Notes under the pieces: model-generated
What the model saw: the letters and a program-made list of their open reading frames with translations, nothing else
Databases searched by the model: none
Told to the model about the DNA's origin: nothing
In this document: piece by piece, positions 1 to 8,605 of the stretch
How the letters are laid out: the number at the start of each line of letters is the position of its first letter
Numbering within the stretch: position 1 is the stretch's first letter
Source: Deltaproteobacteria bacterium UBA6106
Lineage (GTDB): Bacteria; Desulfobacterota; Syntrophorhabdia; Syntrophorhabdales; Syntrophorhabdaceae
NCBI GenBank assembly: GCA_002428485.1
Contig: DIWM01000014.1
Location: forward strand, 51,922 to 115,921
Direction: 5' to 3'
Length of the DNA stretch: 64,000 bases
Program-made: the position numbers and the translations under genes

Positions 1-1
1 G

Positions 2-1612
2 TTCAAGACCTTTTTTGACGAGATTCGGGACAACAAGCGCCTGACCGTGATCAATGACGCAAAGATAGCCAAAGTGGACAAAAAGGACAGGACGTTTGCG
101 GTAACGCTTAACGACGGACAGACGCTGACAGCCGACAGGGTAATCATCGCTACCGGCCTTACTCCTTATGACCCCGTTGAATACAAGGGGAAGAGGGTCC
201 TCACAAGCCTTGAGTATGACGCTGTTATCGATCAGCGGCAGGGCGAGCTGCCTGCCGATTTCAACAAGATCGGCTTTTTTCTTTGCGTCGGCTCCCGTTC
301 GAAAGATTACCCCCTCTGTTCGTCGGTCTGCTGCTCTTACACGCTCCGCGAGGTAAAATGGACGCTCCAGAGGGCGAAGCCTGAGGTCGTTGTCTTTTAC
401 AACGACCTCAGGTTCTTTGGCCAGGAGTTCTATATGGAGAAGGCCTTCCGTGACACCGGGGTAAGGTTTGTCAGGGCAAACTCCCGGTACTTCGAAGAAG
501 ATGAGGAAGGCGTCACGGTCCGGTATTATACGGGCGGGCAGCTGAAGGAGGAGCGCTTTAATTATGCTGTCCTTGCCATCGGGCTTCGTCCCAACCCGCA
601 GCTCGCAGAGTTGAGCCGAATGTTCGGCTTCTCGTTGAACAAGTATGGATTTATCAACGAAAAGGCGCCACTTCAAACTGATGTTGAAGGTGTATTTGTT
701 TCCGGCGGTGCGCTTGAGCCCATGAACATCAAGGATTCTATCCTCACGGGTTTTGGCGCAGGGCTACTGTCTGTTAAGGGGCCGGAAATCCTCGCAAAGG
801 CCGAAGTACAGGACGAGCGGCTTTATCGTGAAGACGAGCCTGAGTTTGTTCTTTCCGATGGGGATCCCACCATCTGCCTCTTCTATCTGGGAACGGAAGA
901 TCCGGGCAACGGCATATTCTATGAATTCGTTTCCTCAAAATTCATTGAGGCGGCGAGGGATTTGAAAAAGTCAGGAAAAGCTGTATATGTACTGACGAGA
1001 AACATGGTCACCCCTTCCTACGGCGAGATCACCTATGAGGAGGCAAGGCGGGAAGGGGTTGTGTTCGTCCATCTCGAGGAAGACGAAACCGTTGCCTTCG
1101 ACGGGAACCAGGTTCGCATAGCAAGGGAAGGACGCGAACTTACCTTCAATGTCGATAAAGTTATCCGTTTTGACGACTATGCAAAACTTTTCAAGGACAG
1201 GGAATATCTCTCCCTTTACAGGTCTGAACCCCAGATCAGATGGTCTCCGACAAAATGGGGCAGAACAAAATACCACATAGGGTTCATCAGGCACCCGAGG
1301 GAGAAAAGATGGGAGGAGAGGGAGATTCTCGGCGCCCTTGGGGAGATTCTCCTTGATAAGGAAGAGGAACGGATCCTCCCCGAAGTGAACGAGGAGCGCT
1401 GCAGCGGCTGCGGGTCCTGCAAAAATGCCTGTCCGCACAGCGCCATCGAGATCCTGATTCGGGAAAAGCAGCTTGCCATCTTCGGGCCCTTTTCGTCCTC
1501 AGCGGTTCCTATCGCCCACGTAAAAGAGGACACCTGCGTAGGGTGCGGGCTGTGCGCCTCGACCTGCCCGTCGGACGCGATCGCATTCGCCGAGAAACCA
1601 CCGGCGTCCTGA
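2..1612 (+). CDS. hdrA: HdrA-like FAD/iron-sulfur oxidoreductase, 5' truncated by window edge
   Basis: The reading frame is open from base 2, so the start and N-terminal part lie outside the window. The visible part holds FAD/NAD-binding Rossmann segments (IIATGL near the start, VLAIGLRPNP in the middle) and a cysteine motif SSVCCSY matching the HdrA family. Two C-terminal 4Fe-4S motifs follow, CSGCGSCKNACP and CVGCGLCASTCP. HdrA is the flavin subunit of heterodisulfide reductase-type complexes. In anaerobic bacteria it is often linked to flavin-based electron bifurcation between ferredoxin, NADH or formate and a disulfide or quinone partner. No HdrB, HdrC, MvhD or FlxABCD partner follows, so any partners must be upstream. 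The next 390 bases hold no convincing gene. Family assignment is secure; the partner and the physiological reaction are inference. Confidence 0.9.
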   Translation, partial: FKTFFDEIRDNKRLTVINDAKIAKVDKKDRTFAVTLNDGQTLTADRVIIATGLTPYDPVEYKGKRVLTSLEYDAVIDQRQGELPADFNKIGFFLCVGSRSKDYPLCSSVCCSYTLREVKWTLQRAKPEVVVFYNDLRFFGQEFYMEKAFRDTGVRFVRANSRYFEEDEEGVTVRYYTGGQLKEERFNYAVLAIGLRPNPQLAELSRMFGFSLNKYGFINEKAPLQTDVEGVFVSGGALEPMNIKDSILTGFGAGLLSVKGPEILAKAEVQDERLYREDEPEFVLSDGDPTICLFYLGTEDPGNGIFYEFVSSKFIEAARDLKKSGKAVYVLTRNMVTPSYGEITYEEARREGVVFVHLEEDETVAFDGNQVRIAREGRELTFNVDKVIRFDDYAKLFKDREYLSLYRSEPQIRWSPTKWGRTKYHIGFIRHPREKRWEEREILGALGEILLDKEEERILPEVNEERCSGCGSCKNACPHSAIEILIREKQLAIFGPFSSSAVPIAHVKEDTCVGCGLCASTCPSDAIAFAEKPPAS

Positions 1613-1702
1613 TACCGTAAAAACTGAGCGAAACACCCGTAAGGCGTGAGACGTAAGGCGGAAACGAACATCTGTTCAATATTCTCTGCTCAATAATGAA
1701 CT

Positions 1703-1823
1703 ACCCCGCAGCAAGCATCGGGGAATCAGAGGATAGAAACGGCATGATTATGCCCCCTCACCCTACCCTCTCCCGCGAGTGGAGAGGGAACAGTGTTACC
1801 CCGCAGCAAGCATCGGGGAATCA
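1703..1823. repeat. Pair of identical 26-bp palindromic repeats
   Basis: The same 26 bases, accccgcagcaagcatcggg plus gaatca, occur at 1703-1728 and 1798-1823. Each can fold a ccccg/cgggg stem. A third, inverted and more palindromic relative lies at 59349-59391 downstream of the second glgC-type gene. There the flanks of both copies (aatgaac on one side, tccggatt on the other) are present in one unit. This looks like a REP-type dispersed element. A separate hairpin (ccctctcc/ggagaggg, 1766-1788) sits between the two copies. The stretch 1613-1951 holds no gene that I can support. Confidence 0.6.
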
Positions 1824-1951
1824 TCCGGATTCAACGTTAAGACAAAACAGATTAAATGAACCAGACAGACTTGGTTTTCAGGATCGCCGTTAACGCTATA
1901 CGCTCTGCGCTATGCAGTATTCTAATTACGCTTTCGGCATAAACTATAAAT

Positions 1952-1988
1952 GGCATACCGCGTCACGTCTGAGATGACGCGGTATGCC
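1952..1988 (-). terminator. Perfect 14-bp hairpin after the HesB gene
   Basis: Arms 1952-1965 and 1975-1988 are perfect reverse complements (ggcataccgcgtca) around a 9-nt loop. The hairpin starts 14 bases past the stop of the minus-strand HesB gene. The sequence that follows on that strand is T-rich but not a clean T run. Confidence 0.65.
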
Positions 1989-2002
1989 CTGGTGGTCTTT
2001 GT

Positions 2003-2326
2003 TCAGCAACTGCAGGTACCGCTTCCGCAGCCGCTTCCGGCCTTGTTTACAAGCTCCGATTTTATCATAAAGCCTGCGCCCATGGCAGACTTTACAAAAT
2101 CGATGCTGACCGGTTTTACTTCATTAAAAAGCCCCTTGTTCATGATAAAGGTAACACCCTTTTCGTTAAAGATCTGGTCATCGTCATGCGGCTCATCCAG
2201 AGCCATGCCCAATGAGGGCCCTGATCACCCGCCCTCTGTCATCATGACGCGCACGGATTGCGGGCCGTCCTTGCCTGCAAGGAACTGTTTGATCATCTCG
2301 CTTGCCATGTCAGATATCTCGAACAT
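2003..2326 (-). CDS. HesB/IscA-like iron-sulfur protein with in-frame TGA (probable selenoprotein)
   Basis: Read from ATG at 2326, with ribosome-binding site aaaaggag, the frame runs 33 codons to TGA (2227-2225) and continues 73 codons to a stop at 2003, giving 107 residues. The sequence across the TGA is EGG-U-SGPSLGMALDEP. In HesB/IscA proteins this is the GCSGP motif, whose cysteine binds the iron-sulfur cluster, so the TGA sits exactly at a conserved cysteine. HesB-like proteins are a known bacterial selenoprotein family. A candidate SECIS stem follows the TGA. The C terminus is cysteine-rich (GSGCGSGTCSC), like A-type carriers. Conventional gene calling would give only a 69-residue fragment starting at an internal TTG. 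The likely role is iron-sulfur cluster carriage. The start, frame and homology are clear; selenocysteine insertion is inferred because selA/B/C/D are not in the window. Confidence 0.88.
2198..2227 (-). promoter_or_regulatory. Candidate bacterial SECIS element
   Basis: One nucleotide after the TGA, CAGGGCC (2223-2217) can pair with GGCTCTG (2204-2198), seven pairs including one G-U. The 12-nt loop CTCATTGGGCAT contains the G residues, 15-17 nt past the TGA, expected for SelB recognition. The position is at the near edge of the usual range. A competing inner stem GCCC/GGGC is possible. No folding program was run. Confidence 0.6.
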
Positions 2327-2477
2327 ATTACACTCCTTTTCTTTAATCTGTTATTGGCCATTGTGTAATAACAGTATCCAATAGCATATGCATTTCTCTG
2401 ACAATGTCAACCCCCTTGCAGGTCGTGGGCTTGCAGCAGCATTGTTTTTATTGAATAAATGTCCTATAGTATCTCCT

Positions 2478-3215
2478 ATGGGCATCCTCAAAAGGCTTTT
2501 CTCTGTGGAGATGCGTCTCCATGATATGCTCTATGTATCGTACCTCGTCCCTGTGCAACGCCTTTTAACCCGCATACCCCATAATTTCCAGCTTGCCGAG
2601 CCGGAGAAAGGCAAGGTCTTCCTCTCACTCGTCATCTTCAGGGGAAAGACAAGCGGCGCGGCGACGGTCCCCACCCCTCCTATCCCCTTCGACCAGGTAA
2701 ATATCCGCACCTACGTGGTCGACCCCTTGACAGGGCAGCCTGCCGTCTATTTCGTCCATTGCGGCATAAGCGGCGCCCTCATCACCTTTCTCTACAGAAT
2801 TCTTTCGGGAATGCCCGTGGAACATACTCCCTTTGCGATCCGCACCCGCAGGGATTTGGACGGCAGGTATGGCGCCTATGAAGCATCGGGGATCTGGCAC
2901 GGCCAATTTTCTATTAAAGCAGAGCAGACGGCAGAAAAGGTGACAGCCCTTGACCCCTTTCCTTCACGGGAAGAGGCGATGTCTTACCTTATCGACCCGC
3001 TTGCCGGATTTTACAGCGATACTAAGATCGTCCGCCGCCTTGAGGTCTTCCATGAACCCCTTGAGCCAAGGATCTGCTCGCCGCTGGAGGTGCGTTTTCC
3101 CTACCTCTCAAGCCTCGGGCTCGTCGAAGAGGAAGAGATCGCGAGGCCGCACAGCGTCCTCCTTGTCCCCTATACACCCTTTCTCATCTACCTTCCGGCA
3201 AGAAAAGCAGCCTAA
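2478..3215 (+). CDS. DUF2071 family protein
   Basis: A 245-residue product from ATG 2478 (MGILKRLFSVEMRLHDMLYV). The frame extends upstream to 2388, but that extension looks non-coding and is divergent to the HesB promoter region. The protein resembles the YqjF/DUF2071 family, whose fold is related to acetoacetate decarboxylase. Typical segments include the Tyr/Val-rich stretch near residue 75 (NIRTYVVDPLTG) and a C-terminal region ending in YTPFLIYLP. Substrate and function are unknown. It has no obvious operon partner: HesB lies upstream on the other strand and the lipocalin gene converges downstream. No clear ribosome-binding site precedes the chosen start, so the start is uncertain. Confidence 0.7.
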   Translation: MGILKRLFSVEMRLHDMLYVSYLVPVQRLLTRIPHNFQLAEPEKGKVFLSLVIFRGKTSGAATVPTPPIPFDQVNIRTYVVDPLTGQPAVYFVHCGISGALITFLYRILSGMPVEHTPFAIRTRRDLDGRYGAYEASGIWHGQFSIKAEQTAEKVTALDPFPSREEAMSYLIDPLAGFYSDTKIVRRLEVFHEPLEPRICSPLEVRFPYLSSLGLVEEEEIARPHSVLLVPYTPFLIYLPARKAA

Positions 3216-3223
3216 GAGAGAAT

Positions 3224-3379
3224 CACCAAATAATAACCAAAAAGACTTGCCGGCATTTCTTCCCGTTTGGGTATTCGGTCATTGGTTATTGTGAATTAAA
3301 TGGTGTTTGGTTATTGGTTATTATCTCGATATACGAACTACAATATACAATTTGCCATGAGCCATGAACTATGAGCCGT
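3224..3379. repeat. Intergenic array of 7-bp repeat families
   Basis: Three heptad families lie head to tail: ggttatt-like units (3224-3323), cgatata/caatata units (3328-3352) and gccatga/actatga units (3354-3378). Together they fill almost the whole gap between two convergent genes. The same three families recur elsewhere in the window. Confidence 0.6.
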
Positions 3380-3380
3380 A

Positions 3381-3923
3381 TTATGGCTGGGGCGTCTTGA
3401 CAAGCTTCGTAATGTCATAGCCTTTCTCATTCCTGAGGCGTTCAAGGATCGTGTTGTAGAGGGTTTCGTCCATCCGCGGTTCCCGGCTTAAGATCCACAG
3501 GTATTTTCTTGACGGGTGGCCGACAACTGCATATTCGTAGTTTTTGCCAAGGTCGATTATCCAGTAGTCGCCGTAAAACGGCCAAAAGAAGGTAACCTTC
3601 AGCTTCGCGTTTGTTGTAATATCAACAACCTTCGCCTTCCCCTTCGCCCGGCTCGGTTCGGCGCCGGGCGCGCCTCTTTTGCACTCGTTGAGGACATCGA
3701 CCCTTCCATCGTCCAGCAGCGCGTATATAGCCTTCGTTGCCGTGCAGCCCTTCTGAAAACTCGCAGGGTAGCTTGCGATCTCATACCACGTGCCCACGTA
3801 TCTTTTAAGGTCAACAGATTTTACAACCTCAAGGCGCGGCTGCACCTGCCGGACCGATGGAGAACAGTTGAACACCACGAAAAACACAGCTAACAGCGTA
3901 AGGAACATTTTAACCTTTGCCAT
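3381..3923 (-). CDS. blc: Lipocalin family outer-membrane lipoprotein (Blc-like)
   Basis: A 180-residue protein. It has a hydrophobic signal followed by Cys20 (VVFNCS), a plausible but non-ideal lipobox because Asn occupies -1. The lipocalin signature GTWYEIASYP is near residue 45. The domain ends with the family's second and third conserved blocks (YWIIDLGKNYEYAVVG and WILSREP). Bacterial Blc-type lipocalins bind lipids such as lysophospholipid at the outer membrane and are often stress-induced. Its stop abuts the heptad repeat array; the ABC transporter genes diverge on the other side. The family is secure; the ligand is unknown. Confidence 0.88.
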   Translation of the reverse strand: MAKVKMFLTLLAVFFVVFNCSPSVRQVQPRLEVVKSVDLKRYVGTWYEIASYPASFQKGCTATKAIYALLDDGRVDVLNECKRGAPGAEPSRAKGKAKVVDITTNAKLKVTFFWPFYGDYWIIDLGKNYEYAVVGHPSRKYLWILSREPRMDETLYNTILERLRNEKGYDITKLVKTPQP

Positions 3924-4013
3924 ATATGGATTATAATTCCTCGCCGCCGCCTTGTAAACATATCAGTCTCTTTGCCTATTTGCCATTTCCCTGAAAATAT
4001 GGTCTTTTTAGTC

Positions 4014-4709
4014 ATGCAGCCTGTTATCCGCGTTACAGACCTGTGGAAATATTACAGTGATGATGAGCAGGGCGAGCCGGCACTCCGGGGAACCAATCTC
4101 GAAGTGGCTGCCGGCGATATCGTTGCCCTCTTCGGGAAAAGCGGCTCCGGCAAGACAACTCTCTTAAATCTCCTCGCGGGGCTCGACAGGCCCACGCGGG
4201 GAAGGATCGAGATAGAGGGGCAGGACCTTGAGGCCCTGGGAGAACGAGGAAGAACGCGGTTCCGGAGAAACCGCCTCGGGTTTGTCTTTCAATTCTTTAA
4301 CCTCCTTCCCACCCTGACCGCCTTTGAAAACGTCTTTCTATCCCTTGAGCTTGCAGGGCGGCATCCCGACCATGCTGCTGCCAGGACAGCGCTTGCGTCA
4401 GTGGGCCTCACAGGAAAGGAGGATCGCTATCCACACGAACTCTCCGGCGGAGAGCAACAGCGCGTGGCGATCGCGCGGGCCCTCGTCAAAAAGCCCTCTA
4501 TCACCCTCGCCGACGAGCCAACGGGCAACCTTGATACACACACCGGGACGCATATCCTTGACCTTCTCGTCGACCAGTGCCGCCAGACGCAGACAACGCT
4601 TATTATGGTCAGCCATGCAATGATAACCTGCCAATACGCCAAGAGGATCCTGCAGATGGAGGACGGCGTTGTCATGGAAGATCGATCCTGCGAGGCTTCG
4701 GGCCCTTGA
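4014..4709 (+). CDS. LolD/MacB-type ABC transporter ATP-binding protein
   Basis: From ATG 4014 (MQPVIRVTDLWKYY) the product is 231 residues. An in-frame ATG at 3972 would add 14 residues with no sequence support. It shows Walker A GKSGSGKTT, Q-loop in FVFQFFNLLP, ABC signature LSGGEQQRVAIARALV and Walker B LADEPTGNLD, typical of the lipoprotein-release/MacB class of mechanotransmission transporters. Its stop overlaps the TTG start of the large FtsX-type permease by 4 nt (TTGA), so the two are translationally coupled. With the permease and the AttH-like gene it resembles the AttEFGH layout. The transported substrate is not evident. Confidence 0.92.
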   Translation: MQPVIRVTDLWKYYSDDEQGEPALRGTNLEVAAGDIVALFGKSGSGKTTLLNLLAGLDRPTRGRIEIEGQDLEALGERGRTRFRRNRLGFVFQFFNLLPTLTAFENVFLSLELAGRHPDHAAARTALASVGLTGKEDRYPHELSGGEQQRVAIARALVKKPSITLADEPTGNLDTHTGTHILDLLVDQCRQTQTTLIMVSHAMITCQYAKRILQMEDGVVMEDRSCEASGP

Positions 4710-7195
4710 AGATCGTCACAAAGGCCTTCCTTCGTTATCTTCTCAAAAGACGCAGCTTAAGCATACTTCAACTCCTTGGCATCGCCTGCGGCGTCGCGGC
4801 GGTCATCGGGATGGGCCTTTCAGCACAATCGGCACTTTCCAGCTTCAGCAAGGCCGTGGAGTTCCTCAGGGGAATCTCTACGCATCTTATCGAGCGGCCC
4901 GCGGGACCAATAGACGAAGGTGTGCTCGCAAAATTAGTGCAGGATAACTCCGTTGACTTTTTTGCTCCCGTTATTGACCGCCGCGTAAGACTCGCAGACA
5001 GCGAGGCGATCCGCGTCCTCGGCATAGACCCGTTCCTCGACAGAAACATCCGGCCGGAGATCTCCCGTGCCTATTTTGCTGAAAGGCACCAGGACACAAA
5101 AGAAGATCCCTTTTCTTTTTTTACTGACGAACGTTCCGTTCTGATCGACTCAAACCTCGCTGCGCAGCTCAAGCTACAGCCGGGGAGCCGCCTTGAGACA
5201 TCGCAAGGCGCCTTCAACGTGACCGGCACATTCCCGAACCCTTCAGGCGAGCCGCTCATCATCATGGACATACTCAACGCCCAGAAGATATTCGACCTTA
5301 AAGGATCGGTGGACCGCATCGACCTCATCGTCAACGACGAGGCAGTATTCCGCTCCCGCTGGGAGCATGGCTTCAGGATCGAGTCGAAGAGGCAGCGGCA
5401 GGAGTCCCTGACCGCCCTCCTTTATGCCTTCAAGCTCAACCTCCAGGCCCTGTCGCTTCTTGCCCTTTTTGTCGGGACATTCCTTATCTACAATACCGCA
5501 ATGTTCGCAGTGGTCAGCCGCAGGAGGGATGCCGGCGTCTTAAGGAGCCTCGGTGCCCAGCGCTATGAGATCGTCGCCGCCTTTCTCGCCGAGATATTTC
5601 TCTTTGGGATACTGGGTGGGGCTCTGGGGGCGGTCTTTGGCCATATACTGAGCCGTTTCCTTACGGAGATCGTGGGAAGCACTATAAGCACGCTCTATTT
5701 TTTCCTCAAACCCTCGCCACAGCCATGGTCATTGCTTACCCTTGCCGCCGGCATCGCCTTCGGCTGCATCGCAAGCCTGCTGGGCGCCGTTTCTCCTCTC
5801 ATTGAGCTTATCCTCATTGAACCCGTTAAGGCGATCAGGGGCAGGGTCGCTTATAGGGGCGGAACAAGGAAGGCAGGGAAGATCGCCCTCATCGGCATCG
5901 CGATCCTTTGCGCTGCCGCCGTCTTCCTCGCGTTCTCTTTCTATCACGTGTATGTGGGCTATGCAGGCACTTTTATATTTCTTCTCGGCGTCAGCCTTTT
6001 TACCGGGTTTACGGTGATGTCCTTAGCCCCAGCGCTTAGATGGCTCTTTTCAAGGGTTGGGGGTATCCAGGGCAAGCTTGCCGTCGCCAATATCCGTAAG
6101 AATATGGGGCGTACCGCTGTCGCCATCGCTGCCTTCATGGTAGCCCTCTCCATGTCCATAGGCCTCGGATCGATGATAGAGAGCTTCCGCCATTCCCTTA
6201 TCTGGTGGATGAACGGCCAGCTTAAGGGCGAACTATACGTCTCCACAAAAGGTGACACTGAAGTACCCGAAGATTTCTATCAGGAACTGAAAGGGATGCC
6301 CGGCATAGGCGGCGTCGACACCTACAGGAATGTTCAAATCACATACCGGGGGACGCCGGTCTATATCACGGCGATCAACGCCTCGATACTCCAGCGATTT
6401 ACGCAATTCGGCTGGGTAAGCGGCGGCAACGAGAACTGGGAACCGGTGAAGCAGGGATCGGTCATCGTCTCCGAGAGTTTCTCACGGCGCTTCAATGTAA
6501 AAAAAGGAGATACCGTAACTGTCGGGGGGATAGAGGGGGCGGTCCAATTTCCCGTAACAGCGATATTCTATGACTACACGACCGAGCATGGCCTGATCAT
6601 GATGGACCGTTCGACATACATACGACATTTTAAAGACCGCACCATCAACAGCCTCGGCGTCTTCGTCGATCCCAAATATCCGGACCGGGAGAAGCTAATC
6701 GCGGAGGTAAAGAAGCGGGCGCGGGGAAGGAACCTGCCTGTTGCGACCAAGGGCGAGCTTCACAACACGATACTTTCTGTCTTTGATAATACCTTTGCGG
6801 TCACGCGGTCGATGAGGGTCCTTGCGATCATCGTTGCCTTTTTCGGGATAGCCGGCGCCCTTATGACGCTCTTTGTTGAAAGGCGGCGCGAGTTCGGCAT
6901 CTACCGCGCCCTTGGTTTTTCTGTCCGCCAGATCGCAGGGATGACGCTTTTTGAAGGGATAGGGATGGGCCTTGTAAGCTTTCTCATGAGCACCGGCGTA
7001 GGTACTGCGCTGGCGTTGATACTCATTAAGGTCATCAACCTGCGGAGCTTCAACTGGACGATTTTTTACCACTTTACTTTCGATCCCTATCTCATTGCAG
7101 CCATTACAGCCATAGCAGCGAGCGTCGGCGCATCGATATATCCCATATGGAAGGTCTACCGGACCTATCCGCAGATACAGATAAGGGAGGAGTAG
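4706..7195 (+). CDS. Large FtsX-family ABC transporter permease
   Basis: An 829-residue membrane protein whose best start is TTG 4706, overlapping the ATPase stop; the frame is open further upstream inside the ATPase gene. An N-terminal membrane segment (LQLLGIACGVAAVIGMGLSA) precedes a periplasmic MacB-PCD-like domain. Three helices follow around residues 245-380, including the FtsX pattern RRRDAGVLRSLGAQRYEI. A second half repeats this: helix, periplasmic domain, and a final FtsX block with RRREFGIYRALGFSVRQI. Two FtsX repeats in one chain mean a single polypeptide can form both permease halves, as in YbbP/AttFG-type systems. The cargo is probably an envelope lipid or lipoprotein (inference). 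Confidence 0.9.
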   Translation: MKIVTKAFLRYLLKRRSLSILQLLGIACGVAAVIGMGLSAQSALSSFSKAVEFLRGISTHLIERPAGPIDEGVLAKLVQDNSVDFFAPVIDRRVRLADSEAIRVLGIDPFLDRNIRPEISRAYFAERHQDTKEDPFSFFTDERSVLIDSNLAAQLKLQPGSRLETSQGAFNVTGTFPNPSGEPLIIMDILNAQKIFDLKGSVDRIDLIVNDEAVFRSRWEHGFRIESKRQRQESLTALLYAFKLNLQALSLLALFVGTFLIYNTAMFAVVSRRRDAGVLRSLGAQRYEIVAAFLAEIFLFGILGGALGAVFGHILSRFLTEIVGSTISTLYFFLKPSPQPWSLLTLAAGIAFGCIASLLGAVSPLIELILIEPVKAIRGRVAYRGGTRKAGKIALIGIAILCAAAVFLAFSFYHVYVGYAGTFIFLLGVSLFTGFTVMSLAPALRWLFSRVGGIQGKLAVANIRKNMGRTAVAIAAFMVALSMSIGLGSMIESFRHSLIWWMNGQLKGELYVSTKGDTEVPEDFYQELKGMPGIGGVDTYRNVQITYRGTPVYITAINASILQRFTQFGWVSGGNENWEPVKQGSVIVSESFSRRFNVKKGDTVTVGGIEGAVQFPVTAIFYDYTTEHGLIMMDRSTYIRHFKDRTINSLGVFVDPKYPDREKLIAEVKKRARGRNLPVATKGELHNTILSVFDNTFAVTRSMRVLAIIVAFFGIAGALMTLFVERRREFGIYRALGFSVRQIAGMTLFEGIGMGLVSFLMSTGVGTALALILIKVINLRSFNWTIFYHFTFDPYLIAAITAIAASVGASIYPIWKVYRTYPQIQIREE

Positions 7196-7220
7196 GCGGA
7201 GCAAATCTCCGCAGTGAGAA

Positions 7221-7257
7221 CGAAAAGTGAAAAGTGAATGGTAAATAGTGAACAGTA
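7221..7257. repeat. gtgaaaa-type 7-bp repeats
   Basis: Degenerate heptads (aaagtga, aaagtga, atagtga) run just upstream of, and into, the first possible start of the AttH-like gene. Related arrays occur at 8481-8513, 10143-10160 and 20416-20448. Confidence 0.5.
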
Positions 7258-8474
7258 AAAAACAAAAAGACAATCCGGAAGAACCTCTTCGCCGAACGCC
7301 GAACGCGCTACGCCGAACGGATTTCTCGATAATCACGATATACGATATACGATATACGATATACGAAAAGGTTCTATCCCGTATTCTGGTCCTGCTCATA
7401 TTGACGGTCTTTGTCTGCACGGCATCGGCCAGCGGCGCCGATTGGAGGCAGGCAATCGGCGAGCGGGCATGGTCTTTCCCCCGGGACCACGGAAGCCATC
7501 CTGAGTACAGGACGGAATGGTGGTATTTCACGGGCAATCTTTCAGATAAAAGCGGCAACAGATACGGCTACCAGCTTACCTTCTTCAGGCACGGCATCGA
7601 GAAAATGCCAAAAGACCCCGGCAACCCGTGGTCTATACGCGATATCTACCTTGCGCACTTTACCGTCACCGATGCGGCCGGAAAGAGATTCTGGTACAGC
7701 GAGCGGACATCGCGGATGGGACCCGGCCTTGCCTTTTCAGATACAAAAGGCCTTAATGTGTGGCTCCTTAACTGGTCAGCGCGTATGATACAAAACGTTA
7801 TCTACCTTTCGGCCCGTCAGAAAAATTTAGAGATCAACCTGGAACTTGTGCCACAAAAACCGCCTGTTCTGCATGGTCAAAAGGGGCTAAGCAAAAAAGG
7901 TCCGGGAGAGGGACAATCCTCTTATTACTATTCCTTCACGGACCTGAGGACAACCGGCACCATCAGGACCCCCCTCTCAAAACAGCCAATCCATGTTAAG
8001 GGGATAAGCTGGTTTGACCAGGAATTCGGCTCCAACCAGCTTTCCACGGATCAGGCGGGCTGGGATTGGTTCAGCCTCCACCTCTCCGATGGCCGTGACC
8101 TGATGCTTTACTTTTTACGCAGAAAGGACGGGACAATGGAGCAGGCATCATCGGGGACGATCGTCGAAAAGAACGGCACAAGCCGCCATCTCAGGCTTTC
8201 TGATATCAGCGTCGATATACTCGGGAAATGGAAGAGCCCGAAAAGCAACGGGACATATCCGGCGCGGTGGCGTATTCGTGTCCCGTCGGCAAGGATCGAT
8301 CTGACAATCTCGCCATACGTTCCCGACCAGGAACTAATTACCGAAGAATCATCGGGCATTACATACTGGGAAGGGGCCATAGGAGGCAGCGGCATATCGA
8401 TGGAACGGAACGTAACCTGCGAAGGATATGTCGAACTTACAGGATACGCCGGCAGCATCGGCGGCATCTTTTAA
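7248..8474 (+). CDS. AttH/CrtC-like lipocalin-fold exported protein
   Basis: The frame gives 408 residues from ATG 7248, but about 45 N-terminal residues are written by two repeat families (residues such as TIYDIRYTIYE come straight from tacgata heptads). The biologically sensible N terminus is the signal-like stretch VLSRILVLLILTVFVC ending near TASASGA, which has no ATG or GTG of its own. The mature part begins at DWRQA and holds the family motif TEWWYFTGN, followed by GYQLTFFRHG and SWFDQEFGSN. These match the AttH/hydroxyneurosporene synthase lipocalin-like family. In Att-type clusters AttH is encoded with the ABC ATPase and FtsX permease, as here. Family and context are clear; start and substrate are not. 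Confidence 0.8.
   Translation: MNSKKQKDNPEEPLRRTPNALRRTDFSIITIYDIRYTIYEKVLSRILVLLILTVFVCTASASGADWRQAIGERAWSFPRDHGSHPEYRTEWWYFTGNLSDKSGNRYGYQLTFFRHGIEKMPKDPGNPWSIRDIYLAHFTVTDAAGKRFWYSERTSRMGPGLAFSDTKGLNVWLLNWSARMIQNVIYLSARQKNLEINLELVPQKPPVLHGQKGLSKKGPGEGQSSYYYSFTDLRTTGTIRTPLSKQPIHVKGISWFDQEFGSNQLSTDQAGWDWFSLHLSDGRDLMLYFLRRKDGTMEQASSGTIVEKNGTSRHLRLSDISVDILGKWKSPKSNGTYPARWRIRVPSARIDLTISPYVPDQELITEESSGITYWEGAIGGSGISMERNVTCEGYVELTGYAGSIGGIF
7290..7366. repeat. Composite heptad element (gccgaac then tacgata units)
   Basis: gccgaac-type heptads (7290-7320), a linker atttctcgataatc, then tacgata heptads (to about 7365). Bases 7290-7352 match the reverse complement of 31880-31942 at 60 of 63 positions by eye. 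It lies inside the apparent N-terminal coding part of the AttH-like gene. Confidence 0.8.
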
Positions 8475-8480
8475 GAATCT

Positions 8481-8513
8481 CGTGAAATGTGAAAAGTGAA
8501 ATGTGAAAAGTTA
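8481..8513. repeat. gtgaaat/gtgaaaa 7-bp tandem repeats
   Basis: cgtgaaa-tgtgaaa-agtgaaa-tgtgaaa-agttaaa begins six bases after the AttH-like stop codon. It is the same family and the same 3'-flanking position as the array that starts at the glyQ stop. Confidence 0.7.
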
Positions 8514-8605
8514 AATACCTTTTACATTTAACATCTTTCTTTTTACAATATCAACAGGTAACCGATATCTATGATGGTGTGATCCAAGCCAAAGGGGGTT
8601 ATTAT

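Noticed and set aside
971..1671. Long minus-strand ORFs opposite hdrA
   Set aside because: They lie antisense to a clearly conserved iron-sulfur protein with intact motifs; they are by-products of its codon pattern.
1696..1893. 65-residue plus-strand ORF in the gap after hdrA
   Set aside because: It is built from the repeats at 1703 and 1798 and a hairpin, with no ribosome-binding site and no protein-like pattern.
2003..2212. Separate 69-residue gene starting at an internal TTG on the minus strand
   Set aside because: It is the C-terminal part of the HesB gene. The N-terminal part lies in the same frame upstream of the TGA and has the proper start and ribosome-binding site.
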